10,805 nucleotides of DNA from Burkholderiaceae bacterium (GCA_025458585.1 JALOSD010000121.1:1-10805); one strand, 5' to 3'. Positions 1 through 5,872 are shown, counted from the first letter of the stretch. Translations and numbers: made by a program. Notes: generated from the letters alone by a model not told the origin.

Positions 1-117
1 TACTCGATGCTCGTCGTCGACGGCATCGTCAAGACGCTCAACGTCGAGGCGCCGGGCAAGTTCGACGTCAGCGACGCCGACACGATGCTGCAACAGGCGG
101 CGGCCCTGTCACTCTGA
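1..117 (+). CDS. Peroxiredoxin (redoxin family), C-terminal fragment
   Basis: The window opens inside a + strand reading frame that ends at the TGA at 115-117. The 38 visible residues begin YSMLVVDGIVKTLNVEAPGK and continue with FDVSDADTMLQQ. This wording matches the C-terminus of Prx5-type/redoxin-family thiol peroxidases of proteobacteria, which reduce hydroperoxides through an N-terminal peroxidatic cysteine. That cysteine lies upstream of the window, so catalytic competence cannot be judged. The gene lies directly upstream of the spc-operon promoter, where E. coli has rpsQ of the S10 operon. The family call rests on a short tail only, so a related redoxin subgroup is possible. Confidence 0.75.
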   Translation, partial: YSMLVVDGIVKTLNVEAPGKFDVSDADTMLQQAAALSL

Positions 118-135
118 CGCCCGTGACGACCGCAC

Positions 136-165
136 TTGACAGGGCTGCGGTGACGCGGCCATAAT
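136..165 (+). promoter_or_regulatory. Sigma70-type promoter for the spc operon
   Basis: A perfect -35 hexamer TTGACA (136-141) is followed after an 18-nt spacer by CATAAT (160-165), a five-of-six match to TATAAT. It sits in a locally AT-rich patch within otherwise GC-rich DNA, just downstream of the peroxiredoxin stop. The start of transcription is expected near 172, about 170 nt upstream of rplN. This is the best promoter-like sequence I see in the window. It would let rplN onward be transcribed independently of upstream genes. Confidence 0.8.
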
Positions 166-171
166 TTAAAG

Positions 172-341
172 CTTCGCCCGCTACGGCTCCGTTTGGCTTT
201 CGCAAGCACTTTCGAAAGCTGGAAGGCACGAAGCAGGCTTCACCCACCAGGCGCCGCCACCGCGGCGTCGGACCACGGGCCCAAGACTGACCGCCGCCGG
301 CGTGCGCAAGACGCCGCGGGGATCAAGTTGGGGGAGAACTC
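172..341 (+). promoter_or_regulatory. Structured 5' leader of the spc operon
   Basis: About 170 nt of presumed untranslated leader lies between the promoter and rplN. Visible hairpins are 196-202 with 213-219 (7 bp, GCTTTCG/CGAAAGC), 252-257 with 262-267 (6 bp, CGCCGC/GCGGCG, loop CACC), and 298-303 with 311-316 (6 bp, 7-nt loop). The rplN ribosome binding site GGGGAGA (331-337) follows the last hairpin. An open frame beginning at the GTG at 302 crosses this region but has no family resemblance before it merges with the rplX frame, so I do not call it a gene. The leader is long enough for ribosomal-protein feedback control, but no known binding motif was recognised. Confidence 0.45.
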
Positions 342-632
342 ATGATCCAAATGCAATCGCGACTCGACGTCGCCGACAACACGGGCGCGAAGTCCGTCAT
401 GTGCATCAACGGCCGCGTCAAGAAGGGCGAGGTCTACAACGCCGTCGTCGTGCGCACCGCCAAGGGCGTGCGGCGTCAGGACGGGTCGCTCGTCAAGTTC
501 GACGGCAACGCCGCCGTGCTGCTGAACGCCAAGCTCGAGCCGATCGGCACCCGCATCTTCGGCCCGGTGACGCGCGAGTTGCGCTCCGAGCGCTTCATGA
601 AGATCGTGTCGCTGGCGCCCGAAGTGCTCTGA
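342..632 (+). CDS. rplN: 50S ribosomal protein L14, internally shortened
   Basis: L14 is a small beta-barrel protein at the subunit interface of the 50S particle. The start is supported by GGGGAGA five or so bases upstream of the ATG and by the family N-terminus MIQMQSRLDVADNTGA. The C-terminal part is textbook: VKKGE, AVVVRTAKGVRR, KFDGNAAVLL, and the invariant end PIGTRIFGPVTRELRSE. Between Ile22 and Gly24, however, one Asn (408-410) stands where the family has 27 residues, including the near-invariant VLGGS and RRYA segments and the following GD-x-I-K strand. The protein is therefore 96 residues instead of about 122, with the frame kept. If real, a large part of the barrel is missing and the protein is probably not a normal L14. 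Deletion, assembly collapse, or a second intact copy elsewhere are all possible. The identity is certain; the integrity is doubtful. Confidence 0.93.
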   Translation: MIQMQSRLDVADNTGAKSVMCINGRVKKGEVYNAVVVRTAKGVRRQDGSLVKFDGNAAVLLNAKLEPIGTRIFGPVTRELRSERFMKIVSLAPEVL

Positions 633-658
633 GAGCGCGCAGCTTCCTAGGACAGGCC

Positions 659-976
659 ATGAACAAGATTCGCAAGGGCGACCAGGTCATCGTGCTGACC
701 GGCCGCGACAAGGGCAAGCGCGGCACCGTCACGCAGCGCGTCGACGACGAGCGCATCGTCGTCGAGGGCGTCAACGTGGTGAAGAAGCACGTCAAGCCGA
801 ACCCGCTGAAGGGCACGACCGGCGGCGTCGTCGACAAGACGATGCCGATCCACCAGTCGAACGTCGCGATCTGGAACCCGGCGGCGGGCAAGGCCGACCG
901 CGTGGGCGTCAAGCTGCTGGCCGACGGCAAGAAGGTGCGCGTCTACAAGTCCAGCGGCGACGAGATCAAGGCATAA
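659..976 (+). CDS. rplX: 50S ribosomal protein L24
   Basis: L24 binds near the 5' end of 23S rRNA and is an early assembly-initiator protein of the 50S subunit. The 105-residue product starts MNKIRKGDQVIVLTGRDKGK, a typical KOW motif (residues about 5-32), followed by VEGVNVVKKHVKPNP and the conserved MPIHQSNVAI segment (about 61-70). The length matches E. coli L24 (104). The start ATG at 659 follows a weak AGGA-like site (651-656). The same frame stays open upstream to 302, but nothing there resembles L24, so the shorter form is chosen. It lies 26 nt after rplN and 12 nt before rplE in the usual spc order. Confidence 0.97.
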   Translation: MNKIRKGDQVIVLTGRDKGKRGTVTQRVDDERIVVEGVNVVKKHVKPNPLKGTTGGVVDKTMPIHQSNVAIWNPAAGKADRVGVKLLADGKKVRVYKSSGDEIKA

Positions 977-988
977 GGCGAGGACGAG

Positions 989-1564
989 ATGGCAAAGACG
1001 CAGACCCCTGCCGCGGCCCCGGCCAAGGCCCGCCTGCAGGCGCACTACCAGCAGCACATCGTGCCCGAGCTGATGAAGAAGTTCGGCTACCAGTCGGTGA
1101 TGCAGGTGCCGCGCCTGACCAAGATCACGCTGAACATGGGCGTGAGCGAGGCGGTGGCCGACAAGAAGGTGATGGAGGCCGCCGTCGGCGACCTGACGAA
1201 GATCGCCGGCCAGAAGCCGGTGGTGACGAAGTCGCGCAAGGCGATCGCGGGCTTCAAGATCCGCGAGAACGTGCCCATCGGCTGCATGGTCACGCTGCGC
1301 GGGGCGCGCATGTACGAGTTTCTCGACCGCCTGGTCACGATCGCGCTGCCGCGCGTGCGCGACTTCCGCGGCATCTCGGGCCGCGCGTTCGACGGCCGGG
1401 GCAACTACAACATCGGTGTCAAGGAGCAGATCATCTTCCCCGAGATCGAGTACGACAAGATCGACGCGATCCGCGGGATGAACATCAGCATCACGACATC
1501 GGCGAAGACCGACGACGAGTGCCGCGCGCTGCTGTCGGCCTTCAAGTTTCCGTTCAAGAACTGA
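989..1564 (+). CDS. rplE: 50S ribosomal protein L5
   Basis: L5 sits in the central protuberance of the 50S subunit, binds 5S rRNA with L18, and contacts P-site tRNA and S13. Recognisable blocks are KITLNMGVSEAVADKK (about 46-61), AGFKIRENVPIGCMVTLRG, RVRDFRGISGRAFDGRGNY and the end AFKFPFKN. At 191 residues it is about 12 longer than the usual 179. The excess is an Ala/Pro/Thr-rich N-terminal stretch (TQTPAAAPAKA) before the family start at ARLQ. No alternative start codon with a good binding site lies closer to that point, and AGGA (981-984) precedes the ATG at 989, so the longer form is kept. In E. coli the S8 repressor site lies at the rplX-rplE junction; here the 12-nt junction shows no site I can recognise. 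Confidence 0.97.
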   Translation: MAKTQTPAAAPAKARLQAHYQQHIVPELMKKFGYQSVMQVPRLTKITLNMGVSEAVADKKVMEAAVGDLTKIAGQKPVVTKSRKAIAGFKIRENVPIGCMVTLRGARMYEFLDRLVTIALPRVRDFRGISGRAFDGRGNYNIGVKEQIIFPEIEYDKIDAIRGMNISITTSAKTDDECRALLSAFKFPFKN

Positions 1565-1572
1565 GGTGGCCC

Positions 1573-1878
1573 GTGGCTAAACTGTCCCTGATCCAGCGCG
1601 AGATCAAGCGTGAGCGCCTGGCGGCCAAGTACGCGAAGAAGTACGCCGAGCTGAAGGCCATCGCCGACGACGCGAAGAAGTCCGACGAGGAGCGCTACCT
1701 CGCGCGCCTGGCGCTGCAGAAACTGCCGCGCAACGCGAACCCGACGCGCCAGCGCAGCCGCTGCGGGATCACCGGCCGCCCGCGTGGCACGTTCAAGATG
1801 TTCGGCCTGTCGCGCAACAAGATCCGCGAGCTCGCCTTCAAGGGCGACATCCCGGGTGTCGTCAAGGCCAGCTGGTAA
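1573..1878 (+). CDS. rpsN: 30S ribosomal protein S14
   Basis: S14 binds 16S rRNA in the 30S head. The start chosen is the GTG at 1573, giving MAKLSLIQREIKRERLA and a 101-residue protein, exactly the E. coli length. GAGGTGG (1563-1569) overlaps the rplE stop and serves as its ribosome binding site. The frame is open upstream to 1519 inside rplE, but that extension is unrelated to S14. The conserved core NPTRQRSRCGITGRPRG and the terminus GDIPGVVKASW are present. It is the zinc-independent form: there is no pair of CxxC motifs and only one Cys in the core. The close junction suggests translational coupling with rplE. Confidence 0.97.
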   Translation: MAKLSLIQREIKRERLAAKYAKKYAELKAIADDAKKSDEERYLARLALQKLPRNANPTRQRSRCGITGRPRGTFKMFGLSRNKIRELAFKGDIPGVVKASW

Positions 1879-1904
1879 GTCGGCTCGAAGAGGAGAACCC
1901 ACCC

Positions 1905-2300
1905 ATGAGCATGAGTGATCCGATCGCCGACATGCTGACGCGCATCCGCAATGCGCAAAGCGTCGAGAAGGCCAGCGTGACGATGCCGTCGTCGAAGCTG
2001 AAGGTCGCCATCGCGCAGGTCCTCAAGGACGAGGGCTACATCGATGGCTTCGCCGTCAAGGGCGACGCCGCGCGACCCGAGCTGGAGATCGCGCTGAAGT
2101 ACTACGCCGGCCGCCCGGTCATCGAGCGCATCGAGCGCGTCAGCAAGCCCGGTCTGCGCGTGTACAAGAGCCGCCACGACATCCCGCAGGTGATGAACGG
2201 CCTGGGCGTCGCGATCGTCACCACGCCGCGCGGCGTGATGACCGACCGCAAGGCGCGCGCCACCGGCGTCGGCGGCGAGGTGCTGTGCTACGTCGCCTGA
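1905..2300 (+). CDS. rpsH: 30S ribosomal protein S8
   Basis: S8 binds helix 21 of 16S rRNA and organises the 30S platform. In E. coli it also represses the spc operon at the mRNA level. The 131-residue product begins MSMSDPIADMLTRIRNAQ and contains TMPSSKLKVAIAQVLKDEG (about 26-44), RVSKPGLRVY and the RNA-binding C-terminus GVMTDRKARATGVGGEVLCY. The length agrees with E. coli S8 (130). AGGAGAA (1891-1897) lies 7 nt before the ATG at 1905; the second ATG two codons later is a less likely start. It is the natural candidate for autogenous control, but no target structure was recognised here. Confidence 0.97.
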   Translation: MSMSDPIADMLTRIRNAQSVEKASVTMPSSKLKVAIAQVLKDEGYIDGFAVKGDAARPELEIALKYYAGRPVIERIERVSKPGLRVYKSRHDIPQVMNGLGVAIVTTPRGVMTDRKARATGVGGEVLCYVA

Positions 2301-2319
2301 TCGAGAAGGAAGCCAAGTC

Positions 2320-2853
2320 ATGTCTCGCGTAGGAAAGATGCCGATCGCCGTGCCGCAGGGCGTGGACGTGGCGATCACGGCCGATCAGATCAGCGTCAAG
2401 GGGACGCAGGGCACGCTGACGCGTGCACTGAACCCGCTCGTGTCGGTTCGGCACGACGCGGGCCAGCTTCGCGTCGAGCCGGCCAACGACAGCACCGAAG
2501 CCGACGCGATGAGCGGCACGATGCGCGCGCTGCTCGCCAACATGGTGGCCGGCGTCGCCAAGGGCTTCGAGCGCAAGCTGACGCTGGTGGGCGTCGGCTA
2601 CCGCGCGCAGGCGCAGGGCACGAAGCTGAACCTGCAGGTGGGTTTCTCGCACCCGGTGGCCGTCGAGATGCCCGTCGGCATCAAGGTCGAGTGCCCCACG
2701 CAGACCGAGATCCTCATCAAGGGCGCTGACCGCCAGGCGGTCGGCCAGATCGCGGCCGAGGTGCGCGCCATCCGTCCGCCCGAGCCGTACAAGGGCAAGG
2801 GCATCCGCTACGCCGACGAGCGCGTGGTGCTGAAAGAGACGAAGAAGAAGTAA
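2320..2853 (+). CDS. rplF: 50S ribosomal protein L6
   Basis: L6 is a two-domain protein near the base of the L7/L12 stalk, close to the sarcin-ricin loop and the factor-binding site. The product is 177 residues, the same as E. coli L6. It starts MSRVGKMPIAVPQGVDV. The first domain includes MSGTMRALLANMVAGVAKGF; the second has LVGVGYRAQ and the L6 signature PEPYKGKGIRY (residues 154-164), and the protein ends in a lysine run. AAGGA (2306-2310) precedes the ATG. It lies 19 nt downstream of rpsH. No abnormal feature is visible. Confidence 0.98.
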   Translation: MSRVGKMPIAVPQGVDVAITADQISVKGTQGTLTRALNPLVSVRHDAGQLRVEPANDSTEADAMSGTMRALLANMVAGVAKGFERKLTLVGVGYRAQAQGTKLNLQVGFSHPVAVEMPVGIKVECPTQTEILIKGADRQAVGQIAAEVRAIRPPEPYKGKGIRYADERVVLKETKKK

Positions 2854-2863
2854 GGAGCGAACG

Positions 2864-3229
2864 ATGCTGACCAAGAAAGAGCAGCGACTGCGTCGCTCGC
2901 GCCAGACCCGTGTGCGCATCGCGCAGCAGCGCGTCGCGCGGCTGACGGTGTTCCGCTCGAACGCCCACATCTACGCGAACGTGATTTCCGATGACGGCGC
3001 GCGCGTGCTGGCGAGCGCGTCGACGGCGGAGAAGGACGTGCGCGAGCAGCTCGGTACCCACGGCAAGGGCGGCAACGCCGCGGCCGCGACGCTCGTGGGC
3101 CGGCGCATCGCCGAGAGGGCGAAGTCGGCGGGCGTCGAGAAGGTCGCATTCGACCGTGCCGGCTACGCCTACCACGGTCGCGTGAAGGCGCTGGCCGAGG
3201 CCGCCCGCGAGGCCGGCCTGCAGTTCTGA
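2864..3229 (+). CDS. rplR: 50S ribosomal protein L18
   Basis: L18 binds 5S rRNA in the central protuberance together with L5. The 121-residue product starts MLTKKEQRLRRSRQTRVRIA, a basic RNA-binding tail. It continues with LTVFRSNAHIYANVISDDG, then GKGGNAAAATLVGRRIAERA and the family end KVAFDRAGYAYHGRVKALAE followed by AAREAGLQF. It is a few residues longer than E. coli L18 (117), as is common in betaproteobacteria. The AAGGAG site (2852-2857) overlaps the rplF stop codon, so termination of L6 and initiation of L18 are closely linked. Confidence 0.97.
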   Translation: MLTKKEQRLRRSRQTRVRIAQQRVARLTVFRSNAHIYANVISDDGARVLASASTAEKDVREQLGTHGKGGNAAAATLVGRRIAERAKSAGVEKVAFDRAGYAYHGRVKALAEAAREAGLQF

Positions 3230-3248
3230 CGCGACGAGGAAACGATCG

Positions 3249-3767
3249 ATGGCTAAGTTCACTCCCCGCGCCCAGACCGAGGGCAACGACGACGGTCTGA
3301 AGGAAAAGATGATCGCGGTCAACCGCGTCACGAAGGTCGTCAAGGGCGGCCGCACGCTGAGCTTCGCGGCGCTGACGGTCGTCGGCGACGGCGACGGGCG
3401 CATCGGCATGGGCAAGGGCAAGGCGAAGGAAGTGCCGGTGGCGGTGCAGAAGGCGATGGAGGCCGCACGCCGCAACATGTTCAAGGTCAGCCTGAAGAGC
3501 GGCACGATCCAGCACAACGTGACCGGCGAGCACGGCGCGTCGAAAGTGCTGCTGGCGCCGGCGAAGGCCGGCGACGGCATCATCGCCGGCGGCCCGATGC
3601 GCGCGGTCTTCGAGGTGATGGGCGTCACCGACATCGTCTCGAAGAGCCACGGCTCGCGCAACCCGTACAACATGGTGCGCGCCACGCTCGACGCGCTGAA
3701 GCACTCGACGACGCCGGCCGAGATCGCCGCCAAGCGCGGCAAGAGCGTCGACGAGCTGTTCGGCTGA
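3249..3767 (+). CDS. rpsE: 30S ribosomal protein S5
   Basis: S5 lies in the 30S body at the mRNA entry side and contributes to decoding accuracy and mRNA unwinding. The 172-residue product shows the N-terminal double-stranded-RNA-binding-like domain: LKEKMIAVNRVTKVVKGGR (about 17-35), then FAALTVVGDGDGRIGMGKGK with the conserved glycine-rich loop. The C-terminal domain has GIIAGGPMRAVFEVMGVTDI, KSHGSRNPYNMVRATLDAL and the end KRGKSVDELFG. GAGGAAAC (3236-3243) precedes the ATG. Length and all blocks are normal for betaproteobacteria. Confidence 0.98.
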   Translation: MAKFTPRAQTEGNDDGLKEKMIAVNRVTKVVKGGRTLSFAALTVVGDGDGRIGMGKGKAKEVPVAVQKAMEAARRNMFKVSLKSGTIQHNVTGEHGASKVLLAPAKAGDGIIAGGPMRAVFEVMGVTDIVSKSHGSRNPYNMVRATLDALKHSTTPAEIAAKRGKSVDELFG

Positions 3768-3786
3768 GCGCGACGCGGAGAAGACG

Positions 3787-3969
3787 ATGGCTGAGAAGAA
3801 GACTCTGACGGTGAAGCTGGTGCGCAGCGTGATCGGCACGAAGGCCGACCACCGCGCGACCGTGCGCGGGCTCGGCCTGCGCAAGCTCGGCAGCGAGCGC
3901 CAGCTCGAGGACACGCCCGCCGTGCGCGGGATGATCGACAAGGTCGCGTACCTCGTTAAGGTGCTGTGA
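3787..3969 (+). CDS. rpmD: 50S ribosomal protein L30
   Basis: L30 is a small ferredoxin-like-fold protein on the 50S surface. The 60-residue product starts MAEKKTLTVKLVRSVIGTKA and contains the family core TVRGLGLRKLGSERQLEDTP, ending GMIDKVAYLVKVL. It has the normal bacterial length. GGAG (3777-3780) precedes the ATG. Its TGA stop shares its final A with the ATG of rplO (sequence TGATG at 3967-3971), a classic arrangement for translational coupling. Confidence 0.97.
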   Translation: MAEKKTLTVKLVRSVIGTKADHRATVRGLGLRKLGSERQLEDTPAVRGMIDKVAYLVKVL

Positions 3970-4454
3970 TGCAACTGAACATGATCAAGCCCGCCGAGGG
4001 CAGCAAGAAGGCGCGCCGCCGCGTCGGCCGCGGCATCGGCTCGGGCCTGGGCAAGACCGCGGGCCGCGGCCACAAGGGCCAGAAGTCGCGTGCCGGCGGC
4101 TTCCACAAGGTGGGCTTCGAAGGCGGCCAGATGCCGCTGCAGCGCCGCCTGCCCAAGCGTGGCTTCAAGTCGGCGCAGCTGAAGTACAACGCCGAGGTGA
4201 CGCTGGGCGAGCTCGACCGTCTCGGGGTCGACGAGGTCGACCTGCTCGTGCTCAAGCAGGCCGGGCTGGTCGGCGAGATCGCGACCACCGTCAAGGTGAT
4301 CAAGTCGGGCACGCTGACGCGCAAGGTGGCGCTCAAGGGCATCGGCGCCACGGCCGGCGCGCGCGCGGCGATCGAGGCCGCCGGCGGCTCGGCACCCGAG
4401 TTGCCGAAGGCCGAGACGCCCGGGCGCCTGAAGAAGAAGGCCGACCGGGGCTGA
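3969..4454 (+). CDS. rplO: 50S ribosomal protein L15
   Basis: L15 is a late-assembly 50S protein with a long glycine- and arginine-rich N-terminal arm reaching into 23S rRNA. The 161-residue product starts MQLNMIKPAEGSKKARRR, continues with GRGIGSGLGKTAGRGHKGQK and VGFEGGQMPLQRRLPKRGFK, and reaches the globular end IGATAGARAAIEAAGG. The ATG at 3969 is chosen over the GTG one codon upstream because it fits the family and AAGGTG (3958-3963) is suitably spaced. After the usual end it carries about 20 extra residues, partly basic (ELPKAETPGRLKKKADRG), beyond the 144 or so typical. It overlaps rpmD by one base. Confidence 0.97.
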   Translation: MQLNMIKPAEGSKKARRRVGRGIGSGLGKTAGRGHKGQKSRAGGFHKVGFEGGQMPLQRRLPKRGFKSAQLKYNAEVTLGELDRLGVDEVDLLVLKQAGLVGEIATTVKVIKSGTLTRKVALKGIGATAGARAAIEAAGGSAPELPKAETPGRLKKKADRG

Positions 4455-4471
4455 TCGAGGACCGCTGATCC

Positions 4472-5572
4472 GTGGCAACCGCGGCCCCCACCCTCGCGAA
4501 GAGCGGCAGGTTCGGCGACCTGCGCCGGCGGCTGGTCTTCCTGCTGCTGGCGCTCGTCGTCTACCGCATCGGTGCGCACATTCCGGTGCCGGGCATCGAC
4601 CCGGACCAGTTGCGCCAGCTCTTCAACGCCCAGTCCGGCGGCATCCTCAGCCTGTTCAACATGTTCTCGGGCGGGGCGCTGTCGCGCTTCACCGTGTTCG
4701 CGCTGGGGATCATGCCGTACATCTCGGCGTCGATCATCATGCAGCTGATGACGCACGTCGTGCCGACGCTCGAGCAGCTGAAGAAGGAGGGCGAGGCGGG
4801 GCGGCGCAAGATCACGCAGTACACGCGCTACGGCACGCTCGCGCTCGCGCTGTTCCAGTCGCTGGGCATCGCGCTGGCACTCGAGGGCTCTCCGGGGCTG
4901 GTCATCGACCCGGGCTTCGGCTTCCGCATGACCGCGGTCGTGAGCCTGGTGGCGGGCACGATGTTCCTGATGTGGCTCGGCGAGCAGATCACCGAGCGCG
5001 GCTTGGGCAACGGCATCTCGATCCTGATCTTCGCCGGCATCGTCGCCGGGCTGCCGAGCGCGATGGGCGGGCTGTTCGAGCTCGTGCGCACCGGCTCGAT
5101 GAGCATCATCGTGTCGCTGTTCATCCTCGCGGTCGTCGTGCTCGTGACCTACTTCGTGGTGTTCGTCGAGCGCGGGCAGCGCAAGATCCTGGTGAACTAC
5201 GCCAAGCGCCAGGTCGGCAACAAGGTCTACGGTGGCCAGTCGTCGCACCTGCCGCTCAAGCTGAACATGTCGGGCGTGATCCCGCCGATCTTCGCCAGCT
5301 CGATCATCCTGCTGCCGGCCACGGTGGTGGGCTGGTTCGCCACCGGCGAGGGCATGCGCTGGCTGCGCGACCTGTCGTCGGCGCTGTCGCCGGGCCAGCC
5401 GATCTACGTCATGCTGTACGCGGCGATGATCGTCGTTCCGTTCTACTTCGGCGGCACGTCGCTGCTGATCATCGTCGTCGTCACGATGGACTTCTGGGCC
5501 CAGGTGCAGAGCTACGTGATGAGCCAGCAGTACGAGTCGCTGCTGAAGAAGGCGAGCTTCAAGGCAAGCTGA
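4472..5572 (+). CDS. secY: Preprotein translocase subunit SecY, lacking TM8 end, C5 loop and TM9
   Basis: SecY is the protein-conducting channel of the inner-membrane SecYEG translocon, worked by SecA or by ribosomes. GTG at 4472 gives MATAAPTLAKSGRFGDLRRR, the family start, with GAGGA at 4457-4461. Conserved parts are present: IGAHIPVPGID (TM1 end), GGALSRFTVFALGIMPYISA (plug/TM2), GEQITERGLGNGISI, the C4 loop FVERGQRKILVNYAKRQVG, and the end TMDFWAQVQSYVMSQQYESL. At residues 319-324 the text runs AMIV directly into VPFYFGGTSLL. The family has about 70 residues between these, namely the rest of TM8, the C5 loop with its GxRPG segment and essential arginine (E. coli R357), and TM9. The protein is 366 rather than about 436 residues. 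Frame and even helix parity are kept, so the C-terminus would still face the cytoplasm, but SecA-driven transport is predicted to be lost. Artefact or a second copy must be considered. Confidence 0.93.
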   Translation: MATAAPTLAKSGRFGDLRRRLVFLLLALVVYRIGAHIPVPGIDPDQLRQLFNAQSGGILSLFNMFSGGALSRFTVFALGIMPYISASIIMQLMTHVVPTLEQLKKEGEAGRRKITQYTRYGTLALALFQSLGIALALEGSPGLVIDPGFGFRMTAVVSLVAGTMFLMWLGEQITERGLGNGISILIFAGIVAGLPSAMGGLFELVRTGSMSIIVSLFILAVVVLVTYFVVFVERGQRKILVNYAKRQVGNKVYGGQSSHLPLKLNMSGVIPPIFASSIILLPATVVGWFATGEGMRWLRDLSSALSPGQPIYVMLYAAMIVVPFYFGGTSLLIIVVVTMDFWAQVQSYVMSQQYESLLKKASFKAS

Positions 5573-5577
5573 CGATG

Positions 5578-5649
5578 TGTCCCCAGGCTCACTTTGTTCG
5601 CTGGCCCCCGAGGGGGCCATCAGTGCCCTTCGGGCGTCCGGGCGGGCGC
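5578..5649 (+). repeat. REP-like two-hairpin element between secY and infA
   Basis: The 81-nt spacer after secY is filled by a compact GC-rich element. It contains an almost perfect inverted repeat TGGCCCCC/GGGGGCCA (5602-5609 with 5612-5619) and a second hairpin GCCC-TTC-GGGC (5625-5635). The preceding CTCACTTTGTTCGCTGGCC and the hairpins resemble, from memory, a dispersed intergenic repeat common in Comamonadaceae and Rubrivivax-like genomes. There is no T-run after either hairpin, so it is not an intrinsic terminator. Similar elements often act in mRNA 3'-end protection or processing; that role here is inference. Only one copy is in the window, so its repeat nature is not shown by this sequence. 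Confidence 0.5.
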
Positions 5650-5653
5650 TGAG

Positions 5654-5872
5654 ATGTCGAAGGACGACGTCATCCAGATGCAGGGCGAGATTCTGGAGAA
5701 CCTGCCCAACGCCACGTTCCGCGTGAAGCTGGAGAACGGGCACGTCGTGCTCGGCCACATCTCCGGGAAGATGCGCATGCACTACATCCGCATCCTGCCC
5801 GGCGACAAGGTCACCGTCGAGCTGACGCCGTATGACCTGAGCCGCGCGCGCATCGTGTTCCGCGCGAAGTAA
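5654..5872 (+). CDS. infA: Translation initiation factor IF-1
   Basis: IF-1 binds the A site of the 30S subunit and helps IF-2 and IF-3 place the initiator tRNA. The 72-residue product, exactly the family length, starts MSKDDVIQMQGEILENLPNA and has the S1/OB-fold core FRVKLENGHVVLGHISGKMR and HYIRILPGDKVTVELTPYD. The ATG at 5654 follows the hairpin element with no clear Shine-Dalgarno sequence; only GGGCGCTGAG lies directly upstream. Placement between secY and rpmJ is usual in betaproteobacteria and some other phyla, whereas E. coli has infA elsewhere. Confidence 0.98.
   Translation: MSKDDVIQMQGEILENLPNATFRVKLENGHVVLGHISGKMRMHYIRILPGDKVTVELTPYDLSRARIVFRAK

Noticed and set aside
408..410. An intein, intron or programmed bypass explaining the short L14
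   Set aside because: Sequence is missing rather than added at the junction, and no insert, splice motif or frameshift signal is visible.
302..658. Open frame from a GTG at 302 that runs in frame into rplX, overlapping rplN
   Set aside because: The part before 659 is Arg-rich and unlike any L24 N-terminus; it is the alternate frame of rplN. L24 starts naturally at 659.
2808..4478. Long open frame on the - strand (about 556 codons) opposite rplR to rplO
   Set aside because: Same shadow effect: antisense to conserved ribosomal protein genes and Arg/Ala/His-rich without family resemblance.
5602..5635. Hairpins after secY as a rho-independent terminator
   Set aside because: No T-run follows either hairpin, and infA-rpmJ-rpsM lie directly downstream in the usual co-transcribed order.
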